Source: Palleronia caenipelagi (GTDB taxonomy: Bacteria; Pseudomonadota; Alphaproteobacteria; Rhodobacterales; Rhodobacteraceae). Taken from it: a stretch of 59,900 bases of DNA. Under the pieces are notes generated by a model. It saw only the letters and a list, made by a program, of their open reading frames with translations. It had not been told where the DNA came from and searched no databases. The translations under genes and the position numbers were made by a program. Location: the NCBI RefSeq assembly GCF_007004065.1, contig NZ_VFSV01000020.1, positions 1 through 59,900 of the forward strand, in the 5' to 3' direction. This document shows positions 8,502-17,520 of the stretch, one piece after another; position 1 is the first letter of the stretch; each line of letters begins with the position of its first letter.

Positions 8502-8858
8502 ATGTTCACCTTCACCGAAGCCTACGAGTTCGACTGGCCCGTCACCGTCCGCTGGCCCGGCCAGAGCGCGGAGGCGGCCGAGAGCTTCACCGCGCGGTTT
8601 CGTCTGGTCGATGAGGACGCGCTTTTCGCCCGCGACGAGACCGCGGGCCGCGACCCGCTGGATCTGATCCGCGCCGATCGCGACCGCTGGGCCGAGCGGC
8701 TGGTGGGCTGGTCGGGGATCACCACCGAAGGCGACGCGCCCCTGCCGTTCAGTCCCGGGGCCCGGGACCGCCTTCTGCGTCAGCGCCCGATCCGCGAGGC
8801 CCTTGTCCGCGCCTATTCCGACGCCGTCATCTACGGGGCGCTGGCGGAAAAAAACTGA
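8502..8858 (+). CDS. Tail assembly chaperone, upstream frame (lambda gpG-like)
   Basis: A 118-residue protein with the chaperone pattern FRLVDEDALFAR, LVGWSGI, PLPFSPGARDRLL and IREALVRAYSDAV. These proteins coat the tape measure during tail assembly. The ATG at 8502 has a GGAGGCGG ribosome site; earlier in-frame starts are less likely. The gene ends in a run of seven A with a perfect slippery heptamer three codons from the stop, so part of the ribosomes should shift to -1 and add the downstream domain. Confidence 0.8.
   Translation: MFTFTEAYEFDWPVTVRWPGQSAEAAESFTARFRLVDEDALFARDETAGRDPLDLIRADRDRWAERLVGWSGITTEGDAPLPFSPGARDRLLRQRPIREALVRAYSDAVIYGALAEKN
8849..8855 (+). promoter_or_regulatory. 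Programmed -1 frameshift site, A AAA AAC
   Basis: The heptamer is in the correct phase: codons GAA-AAA-AAC-TGA in the upstream frame. After slippage the next codon is CTG at 8855, which opens the downstream chaperone frame. That frame has no good start of its own at the junction. The arrangement matches the G/G-T frameshift of lambdoid tails. Confidence 0.85.
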
Positions 8859-9214
8859 CCGAGGCCGCCCGCAGGCTCTTCGCGCGGCGGCCTGACACCA
8901 CCGCGCTCCGCGAGGATCTCGCGCTGAGCGGCATGGGAGAGGAAGAGATTGCCGCGATGATCGCCGAGCTCCATCCTGACACCCCCCTTGAGCTGCCCGC
9001 CCTGTTTCGCCCGGCGATCACGCTCATCACTGCGCTCTCGGGCCAGTGGCGCATGGCCGGGGGCGGGCTGGGCCCGCTCCGCCCTGTGGCCCTCGATCTG
9101 ACCGCCCTCGATGTGGCCGCCCGCTGGCTCGGGATCGCCCCATCCCCCCGTCTTCTGTCCGAGATCCGGATCCTCGAGGCCGAGGCCCTGCGCCAGATGC
9201 GGGACCGCCCATGA
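8855..9214 (+). CDS. Tail assembly chaperone, frameshift extension (lambda gpT-like)
   Basis: The -1 frame reads LTEAARRLFARRPDTTALRE and continues for 119 residues to the stop at 9214. It is coding-like from the first codon after the slippery site, while the first ATG (8933) lies 26 codons inside, so it is best read as an extension of the 8502 protein. The C-terminal part is helical (ALDVAARWLGIAPSPRLLSEIRILEAEAL). The fusion product would bind the tape measure. A separate product from 8933 cannot be excluded. Confidence 0.75.
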   Translation: MTEAARRLFARRPDTTALREDLALSGMGEEEIAAMIAELHPDTPLELPALFRPAITLITALSGQWRMAGGGLGPLRPVALDLTALDVAARWLGIAPSPRLLSEIRILEAEALRQMRDRP

Positions 9215-12200
9215 GACAGCTGCGCACCTCCCTTGTCCTCTCCGGCGACAGCAAGGACCTGACCCGCGCCCTCGACGAGGCGGGCCGGGAGTTCCGCAAG
9301 GCCGGCGGCACCGCCGGGGAATTCGCCCAGATCCTCGATCACATGCGCGTGCCCGCCAGAAGGAGCGCGCAATCGATCATCGACGGCGCCACCGGCGCCG
9401 GCCGCGCCATGAGCGATGCCCGCCGCTCGGCCGCGGCCTTCGAGGCCAGCCTCGACGCCCAGGAACGCTCCTTCCGGGCGCTGAAAGCCAGCATCGATCC
9501 GGTCTACCGGGCCGAACAGCAATTCGCCGCTGCGCAAGAGCAGGTGAACCGGGCCCTGCGTACGGGCTCTGCCTCGGCCGAGGAGGCCGCAGGCGTGATG
9601 CGCCGCCTTGAGGCCCAATATCAAACCGCCCGCACTGCGGCTCTGGCCCTCGACGGTGCCCAGGGCGGGGTCGGCCGCGGCTCCCGTGCGCTGCGCGGTC
9701 AGATCCAGAACACCGCGTTTCAGCTGCAGGACTTCGCGGTGCAGGTCAGCGCCGGCACCGCCGCCTCGGTGGCGCTTGGCCAGCAGCTGCCCCAGCTTCT
9801 GGGCGCCCTGGGCGTCTGGGGCGCGGTCATCGGGGCGGCCGTCGCCATTGGCGTCCCGTTCGCCGCCTCGCTCTTCGACGGGGCCGAAGGCGCCAGCGAT
9901 ATGGGCAAGGCGCTCGATGCCCTGAACGCGGCCACCGACCGCTATGCCGCCGCGCTCAAAGCCGCGCTCATTCCCGGCGCCGAGCTGCGCGCGCTCTTCG
10001 GCGATCTCGGCGATGAGATTGAGCGGCTGCGCGATCTCCAGCTCGCGGGGGCCGAGCGGGCGGCCGGTCTGTCGGTGCGCGATCTCGGAACCACGATTGC
10101 CCGGGACCTTGGCGGGATCTCCCGCACACGGGTGACAGGTGCAGACCAATCCTATCTCGGCGATGTCAGCACCGTCACCGAGTTCGAGCGGGCGCTGGCC
10201 CGCGTGGAAGAGCGCTACAAGCTCTCGGCCAGCGCGGCTGAGCTGTTTCTTGGCCAGATCGAGGCCCTCGGGGCGGCGGACGGCGCGGAGGCGCAGGCCA
10301 AAATCCTGCGCAACATCACCGAGCTATTATCGCGCGCCGCAGCCACAGGGGATGACGCCGCCCGTGCGCTCGGCAGCGAAGACGGACTGCTGGCCACATT
10401 TGAAGGCGCGCTTGAAGCCACGCTCGACCGGGTCAAGACCGCCGCCAGCGAGACCTGGGCGACGCTTCTGGCCGAGGCCACGGCGCGCCAGCGGGATCTG
10501 GACGCCCTCACCAAACAACAGGCCGATGCCCGCGCGCGGCTTGCGGCCGCCGAAGAGGCCGCAGATGCAGAGGCCGCCCGCGCGGCCCGGGCCGTTCTGG
10601 ATCTCCTCGACGAGAAGGCCCGCGCGATCACCGATACCGAAGGCCGCGTGGACGCCCTGACCGGACAGTTCGGGGAGCTGTCGCTGGAAGCCGGGCGCAT
10701 CGCCTTCGATCAGGATGGCGCCGCCCGGCAGGCTCTCTACGAGATGGATCGTCAGCTTCAGGCCGCCCGCACCGGGATCGACGATCTGAACGATGCGGAC
10801 CTCTCGACGCTCGAAGCGGCCATGGCCGCGCTGAAGAGCCTGATCGACGGTGTCTCTGACAGCGCCTCGGAGATGGGCCGCACCCTCTCGCGCGCCCAGG
10901 TCGATGCCTATCAGGCCTATGGCCGCTCCCGGGCCACCGGCGACCGCCTCTCGGCCACCGATCGCCTGCAAGCCTCCCGCGATCTCATCATCCGCTTCGA
11001 GGGCAAGGCGCCTGCAGGCAAATGGGACGAGAACGCCTTCCGCGCCGGATACGGCTCCTCGACCGTCACACTGGCCGATGGCAGCGTGCGCGAGATCACC
11101 GAAGGCATGCAGATCTCCTGGGCCGATGCCGGGCGCGATCTCGACCGCCGCATTCGCGGCTATCATGACGCGCTGCGCGGCCTTGTCGGAGAGACCACCT
11201 TCCAGGGCTTCACCCCCGCCCAGATCGCCGCCATCGCCTCGATCCAGCACAATTACGGCGCCATCCCCGGCCAGCTCCGCCCGGCGCTCCAGACCGGCGA
11301 TGCCCAGATCATCGCCGAACAGATCGCCCGCATGGCGATGCACTACACCCGCTCCGAGCGCGCCGCCGGCAAGACCGGAAAGCCCCTGAACTACGACCGC
11401 CGCATGGCCGAGGCCGCGCTCTTCGGCGATGTCCGGGCGCAAGGGCTGCGCAACACCACCGCGCTCGGCGATCAGGCCACAGCCGAGCGCGACGCCCGCC
11501 GGGCGGCCGAGATCCGCGATCGGGAGGCGCGCCGCCAGTCGGAGGAGAGCGCCCGCGCGGCCGGGCAGCGCGATGCCCGCGATGCCCGGACCCGCGATCA
11601 GATCACCGGCGCGCTCGACACGCTCACCCCCGCCTATGCCAGGGATCTGGCCGCGGCCGAGCGCTGGCGCGACGCCGAGCTGGCCCGCGCCGACAGCTGG
11701 CAGGCCGGGGTCACCCGGGGCCTGCGCGCCATCGAGGCCGAGACCCGGACCTTTGCCGATGTCAGCGCCGATCTCTTCACCACCTGGTCGGACGGCATCG
11801 GCGACGCCATCGGCAAGATGGTCCAGACAGGCAAATTCGAGATCAGCGATCTGATCGACTACACGGCGGCGCAATTCGCCAAACTGGCCTTTCAACAAAC
11901 CCTTCAACCGGGATTGAACAGCGTGTTGAACACGCTCATCGGCGGCCTGGGCGCGGTCTTGCCCGGAGGGCTTGGAGGGCTTGGGGCCGCCGCGCTGCCC
12001 ACCGCCCATACCGGCGGGACCGGTATCATGCGCACGCTGTCGGCGGGCGCCTCTCTGCGCGGCGATGAGCATCTGGCGGTTCTGCGCCGGGGCGAGGAGG
12101 TCTTCACGCCCCGCATGCTGGAGAATGCCGGCGCCATCGTCGACGCGCTGGCCTCCAGCCCCCCGTCGGGCGGCCCGCCCGTCGCCATCGATGCCCGCCC

Positions 12201-12390
12201 GCAGATCCAGATCATCCAGAACACGCCGGTGCAGATCGAGGCGCAGCAGGGCACCGATGCCCGTGGGCGCCGGCAGACCCGGCTCGTTATTTCCGAGGCC
12301 GTGGGAGAGGGCATCGCCGCCCCCGGTGGGCGCGGCGGCCGCGTCCTCACCGAGACCTTCGGTCTGGGCCGCAGAGGGGTGGCGCGATGA
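9211..12390 (+). CDS. Tape measure protein with embedded muramidase domain
   Basis: A 1059-residue tape measure that sets tail length. The first third is helical and coiled-coil-rich (residues 1-180), followed by an Ala/Gly-rich hydrophobic stretch near 185-225, likely membrane-active. Residues about 590-740 form a lysozyme-like domain. This opens with RDLIIRFEGK, continues with GYGSSTVT and later QIAAIASIQHNYG and NYDRRMAEAALF, like GH24-type phage lysozymes with the catalytic Glu in FEG. It would cut the cell wall during DNA entry. The C-terminus (ARTGGTGIMRTLSAG-like, then GDEHLAVLRRGEEVFTPRML) matches siphovirus tape measures. The start overlaps the chaperone stop. Confidence 0.85.
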   Translation: MRQLRTSLVLSGDSKDLTRALDEAGREFRKAGGTAGEFAQILDHMRVPARRSAQSIIDGATGAGRAMSDARRSAAAFEASLDAQERSFRALKASIDPVYRAEQQFAAAQEQVNRALRTGSASAEEAAGVMRRLEAQYQTARTAALALDGAQGGVGRGSRALRGQIQNTAFQLQDFAVQVSAGTAASVALGQQLPQLLGALGVWGAVIGAAVAIGVPFAASLFDGAEGASDMGKALDALNAATDRYAAALKAALIPGAELRALFGDLGDEIERLRDLQLAGAERAAGLSVRDLGTTIARDLGGISRTRVTGADQSYLGDVSTVTEFERALARVEERYKLSASAAELFLGQIEALGAADGAEAQAKILRNITELLSRAAATGDDAARALGSEDGLLATFEGALEATLDRVKTAASETWATLLAEATARQRDLDALTKQQADARARLAAAEEAADAEAARAARAVLDLLDEKARAITDTEGRVDALTGQFGELSLEAGRIAFDQDGAARQALYEMDRQLQAARTGIDDLNDADLSTLEAAMAALKSLIDGVSDSASEMGRTLSRAQVDAYQAYGRSRATGDRLSATDRLQASRDLIIRFEGKAPAGKWDENAFRAGYGSSTVTLADGSVREITEGMQISWADAGRDLDRRIRGYHDALRGLVGETTFQGFTPAQIAAIASIQHNYGAIPGQLRPALQTGDAQIIAEQIARMAMHYTRSERAAGKTGKPLNYDRRMAEAALFGDVRAQGLRNTTALGDQATAERDARRAAEIRDREARRQSEESARAAGQRDARDARTRDQITGALDTLTPAYARDLAAAERWRDAELARADSWQAGVTRGLRAIEAETRTFADVSADLFTTWSDGIGDAIGKMVQTGKFEISDLIDYTAAQFAKLAFQQTLQPGLNSVLNTLIGGLGAVLPGGLGGLGAAALPTAHTGGTGIMRTLSAGASLRGDEHLAVLRRGEEVFTPRMLENAGAIVDALASSPPSGGPPVAIDARPQIQIIQNTPVQIEAQQGTDARGRRQTRLVISEAVGEGIAAPGGRGGRVLTETFGLGRRGVAR

Positions 12391-12812
12391 GCTATCCCGT
12401 CTGGCCCGAAGAGCTCGTGCAGTTCGAACGGGGAGGCTGGCAGGCCGCCCCGCAGGACGGCCGTCGCCGGTCCCAAAACGAGACCGGCCCCCCGGGGTTT
12501 CGCCGGCGCTTCTCGGCCACCGCCCGCCGGGTGGATCTCGCCCTGATCGTCCCGCAAGCGGGACGCGCCCGCTTCTGGCGGTTTCACACCGAGGACTGCG
12601 CAGGCGGGGCGCAGCTCTTCTGGATGCCCGATCCCAGCGTCTCCCGGGCCCGGCTTCTCGATCACACCGGAACGCCGCTCCTGACCGGCGACGGAACACC
12701 GCTCCTTCTGAGCCGCCTCTGGCTCTGCCTCTGGGGCGACCAGCCGCCCGTCGAGAGCGTGGAGGGGGATGTGGAGTTCCGCCTGACCTTCTCCGTCTGG
12801 GTGATGCCGTGA
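12387..12812 (+). CDS. Minor tail protein
   Basis: A 141-residue protein overlapping the tape measure stop by four bases. In siphoviruses of this group the gene after the tape measure encodes a distal tail or hub component. It contains the segment GPPGFRRRFSATARRVDLALIV and ends with a strand-rich EGDVEFRLTFSVWVMP. No catalytic motif is seen. The assignment is from position and the all-beta look. Confidence 0.55.
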   Translation: MSYPVWPEELVQFERGGWQAAPQDGRRRSQNETGPPGFRRRFSATARRVDLALIVPQAGRARFWRFHTEDCAGGAQLFWMPDPSVSRARLLDHTGTPLLTGDGTPLLLSRLWLCLWGDQPPVESVEGDVEFRLTFSVWVMP

Positions 12813-12836
12813 GAGGGATAAGATGAGAGGAATAAG

Positions 12837-13361
12837 ATGAGACGTCTGAGCCTCAACACCCGCCGCGCGCTCGATGGCGACGCGCCTGAAGAGGTCCATG
12901 CGGTCCTGATGGAGATCGCCCATCCTGGGCTCGCAGCGCCGCTGCGCCTCTCCACCGATCCCACGGAGCGCCTGAGCACCGAGCCGCTGACCTACGGCAC
13001 CCGGTCGGGCTGGCGCGGCGCCGATCCCCGGAGCGATCCCTACCTCTTCATGGTGGCCGATGCGCTCCTGCCCTCCGATCAGCAGGACGCCCCCGCCGAA
13101 GCGCGCATCGCGCTGATGAACCTCGACCCCGGGATCGCGCAGCTCCTGCGCAGTTTCCGCGATCCCGCCAGCTTCCGCCTCGCCGTGGTCCTCGCCAGCT
13201 CCCCGGATCTCGTGGAGGCCGAATGGGCCGATCTGAGGCTGACCTCGGCCGAGATCGATGCCAGCGAGATCATTCTCACCATCAGCCGCGAAGAGATCGA
13301 GCTCGAACATTATCCCGGCCAGCGCCTGAGCCGGTCCCGCTTTCCCGGGCTGTTCCCATGA
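12837..13361 (+). CDS. Minor tail protein, DUF1833-like
   Basis: A 174-residue protein with the DUF1833 pattern: ALDGDAPEEVHAVLMEIAHP near the N-terminus, then RLSTDPTERL, and LTSAEIDASEIILTISREEI near the C-terminus. The family is found in siphovirus and GTA-like tails next to the NlpC/P60 gene, as here. A short spacer with two similar AAGATGA boxes lies between it and the previous stop; the second gives the start at 12837. The stop overlaps the next ATG. Confidence 0.7.
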   Translation: MRRLSLNTRRALDGDAPEEVHAVLMEIAHPGLAAPLRLSTDPTERLSTEPLTYGTRSGWRGADPRSDPYLFMVADALLPSDQQDAPAEARIALMNLDPGIAQLLRSFRDPASFRLAVVLASSPDLVEAEWADLRLTSAEIDASEIILTISREEIELEHYPGQRLSRSRFPGLFP

Positions 13362-13801
13362 CCGGGTCCCCCAACTGGCCCCTGAATGGGCCCCTGAACT
13401 GGTCCGACGCCTATATCGGCATCCCTTATGCTGAGGGCGGGCGCACGGAGCGGGGCTGCGACTGCTACGGGCTGATCCGTCTCATCTATGCGCGCGAACT
13501 GGGGATCGGCCTGCCCGCCTACAGTGCCGCCCCCTGTGCCACCGAGCGCGCGGAGATCGACCGCCTGGTGGGTCAGGAGGCCGGGACCGGTCCCTGGACC
13601 CGCGTCACCGACCAGGCCCCCTTCGATGTGATCCTCTGCCGCATGGGCGCGCTCGACAGCCATCTGGGCCTCGCCGTCACCCCCCGCCTGATGCTCCATC
13701 TCGCCCTCGATGACTGCGCCAAGATCGAACGGATCGACACCGGCCGCTGGGCCCGGCGCATCAGCAGCCTCTGGCGCCATCATGAAAGCCCCACCCGATG
13801 A
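13358..13801 (+). CDS. NlpC/P60-type cell-wall peptidase of the tail tip
   Basis: A 147-residue protein with the NlpC/P60 signature: C36 in GCDCYGLI at the start of a helix, then H102 in DSHLGLAV, and H114 in the following strand as a possible third residue. Such papain-like enzymes cut peptide cross-links of peptidoglycan and sit between tail hub and J protein in GTA and lambdoid tails (lambda gpK). With the muramidase of the tape measure it would open the wall for DNA injection. The ATG overlaps the previous stop. Confidence 0.85.
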   Translation: MTGSPNWPLNGPLNWSDAYIGIPYAEGGRTERGCDCYGLIRLIYARELGIGLPAYSAAPCATERAEIDRLVGQEAGTGPWTRVTDQAPFDVILCRMGALDSHLGLAVTPRLMLHLALDDCAKIERIDTGRWARRISSLWRHHESPTR

Positions 13802-16800
13802 CCCGTATCCTCGCCGCCCCCGCCTTTGATCCCGGCGCCGCCCGGATCGGGATCGATCTGCCCGATGGCCTGACCGTGGCCCAGATGATCGCGGCGAGCC
13901 TTCCGGATCTCGCCCCGGCCGATCACACCCGCCTGCGCGCGACCCTCGTCACCGAGGCCGGCCAGCGCCACATCCCGCCCGCGCTCTGGCCCCACACCCG
14001 CCCCCGGCCGGGCGTGCGCGTCGTCCTGCGCCTCGTGCCCGGCAAGGATGCCCTTCGCTCGGTCCTGACCATCGTGATCTCGGTCGCCTCCATCGCGCTC
14101 GGGGCGTATTTCGGGCCAGCGCTGGCCGCCACGCTGGGCCTGCCCGGCGCCGTGGGCACAGCCCTCGTGGGGCTCGGGGTCACCGCCCTCGGCACGCTTC
14201 TGTCGACCGCGCTGGTGCCACCCGTCCAGCCGCGCGAAGAGCGCCCCCGCTATCAGATCGACGGCTGGCGCAATCGCTTTGAGCCGGGCGGCGCCGTACC
14301 CTCGGTCCTCGGCGAGATGCGCTATGCGCCCCCCTTCGCCGCCACCCCCTGGACCGAGATCGTCGGACAGGAGCAATATGTCCGCGCGCTCTTCACCTTC
14401 GGCGACGGGCCGGTGCGGATCGATCAGATCCGCATCGGGGACACGCCTCTGTCGGAGTTCGAGGACGTGGATCTCCAGATCCGCGAAGGCCATGCAGGCG
14501 ACAGCCGGCTGACCCTGTTCCCCGATCAGGTGGTCGAGGAGCGCGTGGGCGTCGATCTGGTCAAACCCTTGCCCCGCGACAGCGCCGGCAATCCCACCGA
14601 CAGCGAGGGCGTGGAGACCCCCGTGGTGCGCACCACCGGCGAGGATGCCACCGCCGCGCGCCTGATCCTTGCCTTCCCCGCGGGCCTGACCAAGGTCGAT
14701 GACGACGGCGATCTCGTCACCAAGGTGGTGCGCCTGCGCCTTGAGCGCCGGCCCGCCGGCACCAGCGCCTGGGAGACGGTCGACGCGGAGCGCTGGATCC
14801 GCGGGCGCCAGACCGAAGCCTTCTTCCGCGCCGTGGAGATCGCATTGCCCACGCGCGGTCGCTGGGACATCCGTGTCACCCGGCTCAGCACCACCAGCGA
14901 CGCCACCAATATCTCCGACCGGCTGATCTGGGCGGCCTTGCAGACAATCCGGCCGGAATACCCGCTCGCACCGACCCGCCCGCTGGCGCTGCTGGCGCTG
15001 CGGATCCGCGCGACCTACCAGCTCTCCGGGCAGCTCGACAATGTCTCGGCCCGGGTGCGGCGCGTGGCCCCCGATTACGATGCCGCCACCGGAGACTGGA
15101 TCGCCCGGCCGAGCCGCAACCCCGCCACCGCCTTCCGGCAGGTTCTGCAAGGTGCCGGTACGCCCCGCCCGCTGCCCGACAGCGCCCTCGATCTCGCAGC
15201 CCTCGCCGACTGGCATGATTTCTGCGCGGCCCGGGGGCTGCAGTATGACCGGGTCCTTGATCAGACCGGCCAGACCCTGCGCGAGATCCTGAGCGAGATC
15301 GCCGCAGCCGGCCGCGCCCGTCCGGTGCATGACGGGCTGCGCTGGTCCGTGGCCATCGACCGCCCCGGCCAGCCCGTGATCGATCATATCAGCCCCCGCA
15401 ACAGCTGGGGCTTTCGGGCCCGGCGCAGCTATGTGAGCCCCCCTGAGGGGTTTCGTGTGCCCTTCATCGACCGCACCGCGGCCTTCGCCCGCGCCGAACG
15501 CCTCGTGTCATGGCCCGACCACACCGGCGATGTGGACCTGACCGAGGCGCTGGAGCTGCCCGGCAAGACCGACCCCGCCGAGATCTTCCGCGAGGCCCGC
15601 CGCCGCCAGCTGGAGATCCTCCATCGCCCCGAGAGCTACGAGCTCTACCAGGACGGGCCCGTCCGCGTGGCCACCCGCGGCGATATCGTCGCCGTCAGCC
15701 ACGATCAGCTCGATGCGGTCATGGGCGGGGCCCGGGTGTTGCAGGTGATCGGCCGGACCGTGATCCTCGATGAGGAGATCGATCTCCCCGAAGGTCAGAC
15801 CGGCGCGATCCGGTTCCGGATCGCAGAGACCGCAGAGGATCCGGGCCTCTCGGTGGTCCAGCGCCTGCGGGACGTGGCCGGGGGCGTGGTCACGCTCGCC
15901 GAGGACAACCCGGTTCCCCGACCCGGCACGACCGTCCTCTACGGTCTGGCGGAGACCGAGACCCGCCGGATGATCGTCACCGAGGTGGAGACCACCGAAG
16001 ACGGCGCCTGCCTGATGCGGCTCATCGATGAGGCGCCCGAGATCGACGCGATCCTCGACGCGACCCCGATCCCCGCGTGGAACGGACGGGTGGGCACGCC
16101 GCTCGATCTCTCGGCCCTGTCACCCGCCACACCGGTCCTGCGCCGGGTGCGGACCGGCTGGGCAGAGCTGGGGATCATTGGCGGGCTCGAGATCGATCTG
16201 GCCCCGGGCTCAGGCCCCGTCCCGACGCAGACCTTCCTGCTCCATCACCGGCTGACCGGGGCCGTCCCCTGGACGCTGCTGGAGATCCCCGTCGCCGAAG
16301 GCGGGGCCGCGCTGACGGGCTACGGTCCGGGCGATACCGTCGAGCTGCAGGTGGCCGCGCGCGCCGCCACCGGCGGGGACAGCCCCTGGAGCGGGATCGT
16401 CCCGATCGTTATCGCCGATGATGCCCCCGTCGCGCCGGCCGCGCTGCCGCTCTCGGCCATCGATCTCGGGGCCCTGCCCGGGGCGCTCCGCGTCACCGTC
16501 GCCGGTGGCAGCGATCCGCATCTGCGCGCGCTTCGGCTCTACCGCTCCACCGATCCCGTCCTCGACACGGCAGGCGATCGCGCAGGCCCCGATCTGGATC
16601 TTGCCGCAGGTCAAAGCGCCAGCCGCACCCTGGGCGACGCCACCCGCCGCAACCTGCTGACCGCGCCGGGCTTTGCCTCTGCCACCGGATGGGTGCCGGG
16701 ACCGGGTTGGTCCATCGCGGGCGGGACGGCCAGCCATGCCGCCGGCAGCGCCGGTGGGCTCAGCCAGACCGTGACGCTGAAGGACGCCACCGCCTACCGC

Positions 16801-17109
16801 CTCGGTTACCGTCTGAGCGAGGTCGGGGGCGGCAGCGTGACACCGCAGCTGCAGGGGGCGGCGACCAGCGCGGGTGTCCCCCGCAGCTCGGACGGCCTGA
16901 GCCGCGAGCGCCTCGTCTCGGCCACCGGCCAGACAGCCCTCGCCTTTGAGGCGGAGAATGCCTTCACCGGGCAGCTCGACGACGTCCTCCTCTACGAGGA
17001 GAGCACGGCCTGCCTCGCGCAAGGCACCCATTACGTCTGGGTCCAGCCTGTCGGAGAGGACGGCCGGACCGGTCCCATCAGTGGCCCGGTGGCGGTGACC
17101 ATCACATAA
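13798..17109 (+). CDS. Tail tip/host specificity protein J-like
   Basis: A 1103-residue protein. A hydrophobic segment near residues 79-145 (VLTIVISVASIALGAYFG, then GTALVGLGVTALGTLLS) resembles the membrane-like region of lambda J/GTA tip proteins. Residues 160-520 hold the conserved tip domain with FTFGDGPVRIDQIRIG and TYQLSGQLDNVS. The rest is a chain of fibronectin-like and carbohydrate-binding-like beta modules, with GWVPGPGWSIAGGTASHAAG near residue 965 like a CBM4/9-type fold. It forms the tail tip and contacts the receptor. The start overlaps the NlpC stop. Confidence 0.85.
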   Translation: MTRILAAPAFDPGAARIGIDLPDGLTVAQMIAASLPDLAPADHTRLRATLVTEAGQRHIPPALWPHTRPRPGVRVVLRLVPGKDALRSVLTIVISVASIALGAYFGPALAATLGLPGAVGTALVGLGVTALGTLLSTALVPPVQPREERPRYQIDGWRNRFEPGGAVPSVLGEMRYAPPFAATPWTEIVGQEQYVRALFTFGDGPVRIDQIRIGDTPLSEFEDVDLQIREGHAGDSRLTLFPDQVVEERVGVDLVKPLPRDSAGNPTDSEGVETPVVRTTGEDATAARLILAFPAGLTKVDDDGDLVTKVVRLRLERRPAGTSAWETVDAERWIRGRQTEAFFRAVEIALPTRGRWDIRVTRLSTTSDATNISDRLIWAALQTIRPEYPLAPTRPLALLALRIRATYQLSGQLDNVSARVRRVAPDYDAATGDWIARPSRNPATAFRQVLQGAGTPRPLPDSALDLAALADWHDFCAARGLQYDRVLDQTGQTLREILSEIAAAGRARPVHDGLRWSVAIDRPGQPVIDHISPRNSWGFRARRSYVSPPEGFRVPFIDRTAAFARAERLVSWPDHTGDVDLTEALELPGKTDPAEIFREARRRQLEILHRPESYELYQDGPVRVATRGDIVAVSHDQLDAVMGGARVLQVIGRTVILDEEIDLPEGQTGAIRFRIAETAEDPGLSVVQRLRDVAGGVVTLAEDNPVPRPGTTVLYGLAETETRRMIVTEVETTEDGACLMRLIDEAPEIDAILDATPIPAWNGRVGTPLDLSALSPATPVLRRVRTGWAELGIIGGLEIDLAPGSGPVPTQTFLLHHRLTGAVPWTLLEIPVAEGGAALTGYGPGDTVELQVAARAATGGDSPWSGIVPIVIADDAPVAPAALPLSAIDLGALPGALRVTVAGGSDPHLRALRLYRSTDPVLDTAGDRAGPDLDLAAGQSASRTLGDATRRNLLTAPGFASATGWVPGPGWSIAGGTASHAAGSAGGLSQTVTLKDATAYRLGYRLSEVGGGSVTPQLQGAATSAGVPRSSDGLSRERLVSATGQTALAFEAENAFTGQLDDVLLYEESTACLAQGTHYVWVQPVGEDGRTGPISGPVAVTIT

Positions 17110-17118
17110 GGCAGCCCC

Positions 17119-17292
17119 ATGACCGGCACGAGAACCCCTGATCTGACCTCTGCCACGACCGTCGCGGAGCTGATCGGCAATTACGATGGCAGCACGGTGC
17201 GGATCCCGATGGACCGGGTCGCGGCGATGCTCTCGGGGCTGATCGGGCCGAGCTTTGAGTTCAAAGCCAATTTGAACGCGGCATTAAACTAG
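17119..17292 (+). pseudogene. Tail fibre N-terminal fragment ending at an in-frame amber codon
   Basis: The ATG at 17119 opens a frame that reads 57 codons and stops at TAG (17290-17292). The same frame then continues without a stop to 20562, giving a would-be 1147-residue fibre. The residues around the stop (FKANLNAALN, stop, PAGTRATVW) match the usual virion-attachment motif where a Tyr or similar residue precedes PAGT. A single base change of TAC or TAT would create the stop. I see a broken fibre gene; leaky readthrough is possible but unproven. Confidence 0.75.
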
Positions 17293-17520
17293 CCCGCAGG
17301 CACCCGCGCCACGGTCTGGTCCGGCACCGAGACCGAGAAGGGCCTCTACCGCAAGAACGGCGACAGCGGCGCGGGCGGCTGGTCGCGGATCGGCGATCTG
17401 CCGGGGCTGTCGATCACCGAGGGCCAGCTCGACACGCTCCGCACCGAGTTCCGCGATGGCCGCCTCTATGGCACGACCAATGGCAATCTCGCCCAGGTCA
17501 CGCCCCGGCCGGGCGCCGAC

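Noticed and set aside
10327-12699. A 790-residue minus-strand open frame
   Set aside because: Shadow of the left tape measure; composition is Arg/Gly/Asp-rich with no domain pattern.
13780-15387. A 535-residue minus-strand open frame
   Set aside because: Shadow of the J-like tail tip gene.
17290-17292. Stop-codon reassignment of TAG
   Set aside because: TAG ends other genes normally in this window, for example the SNase-like gene and the methylase.
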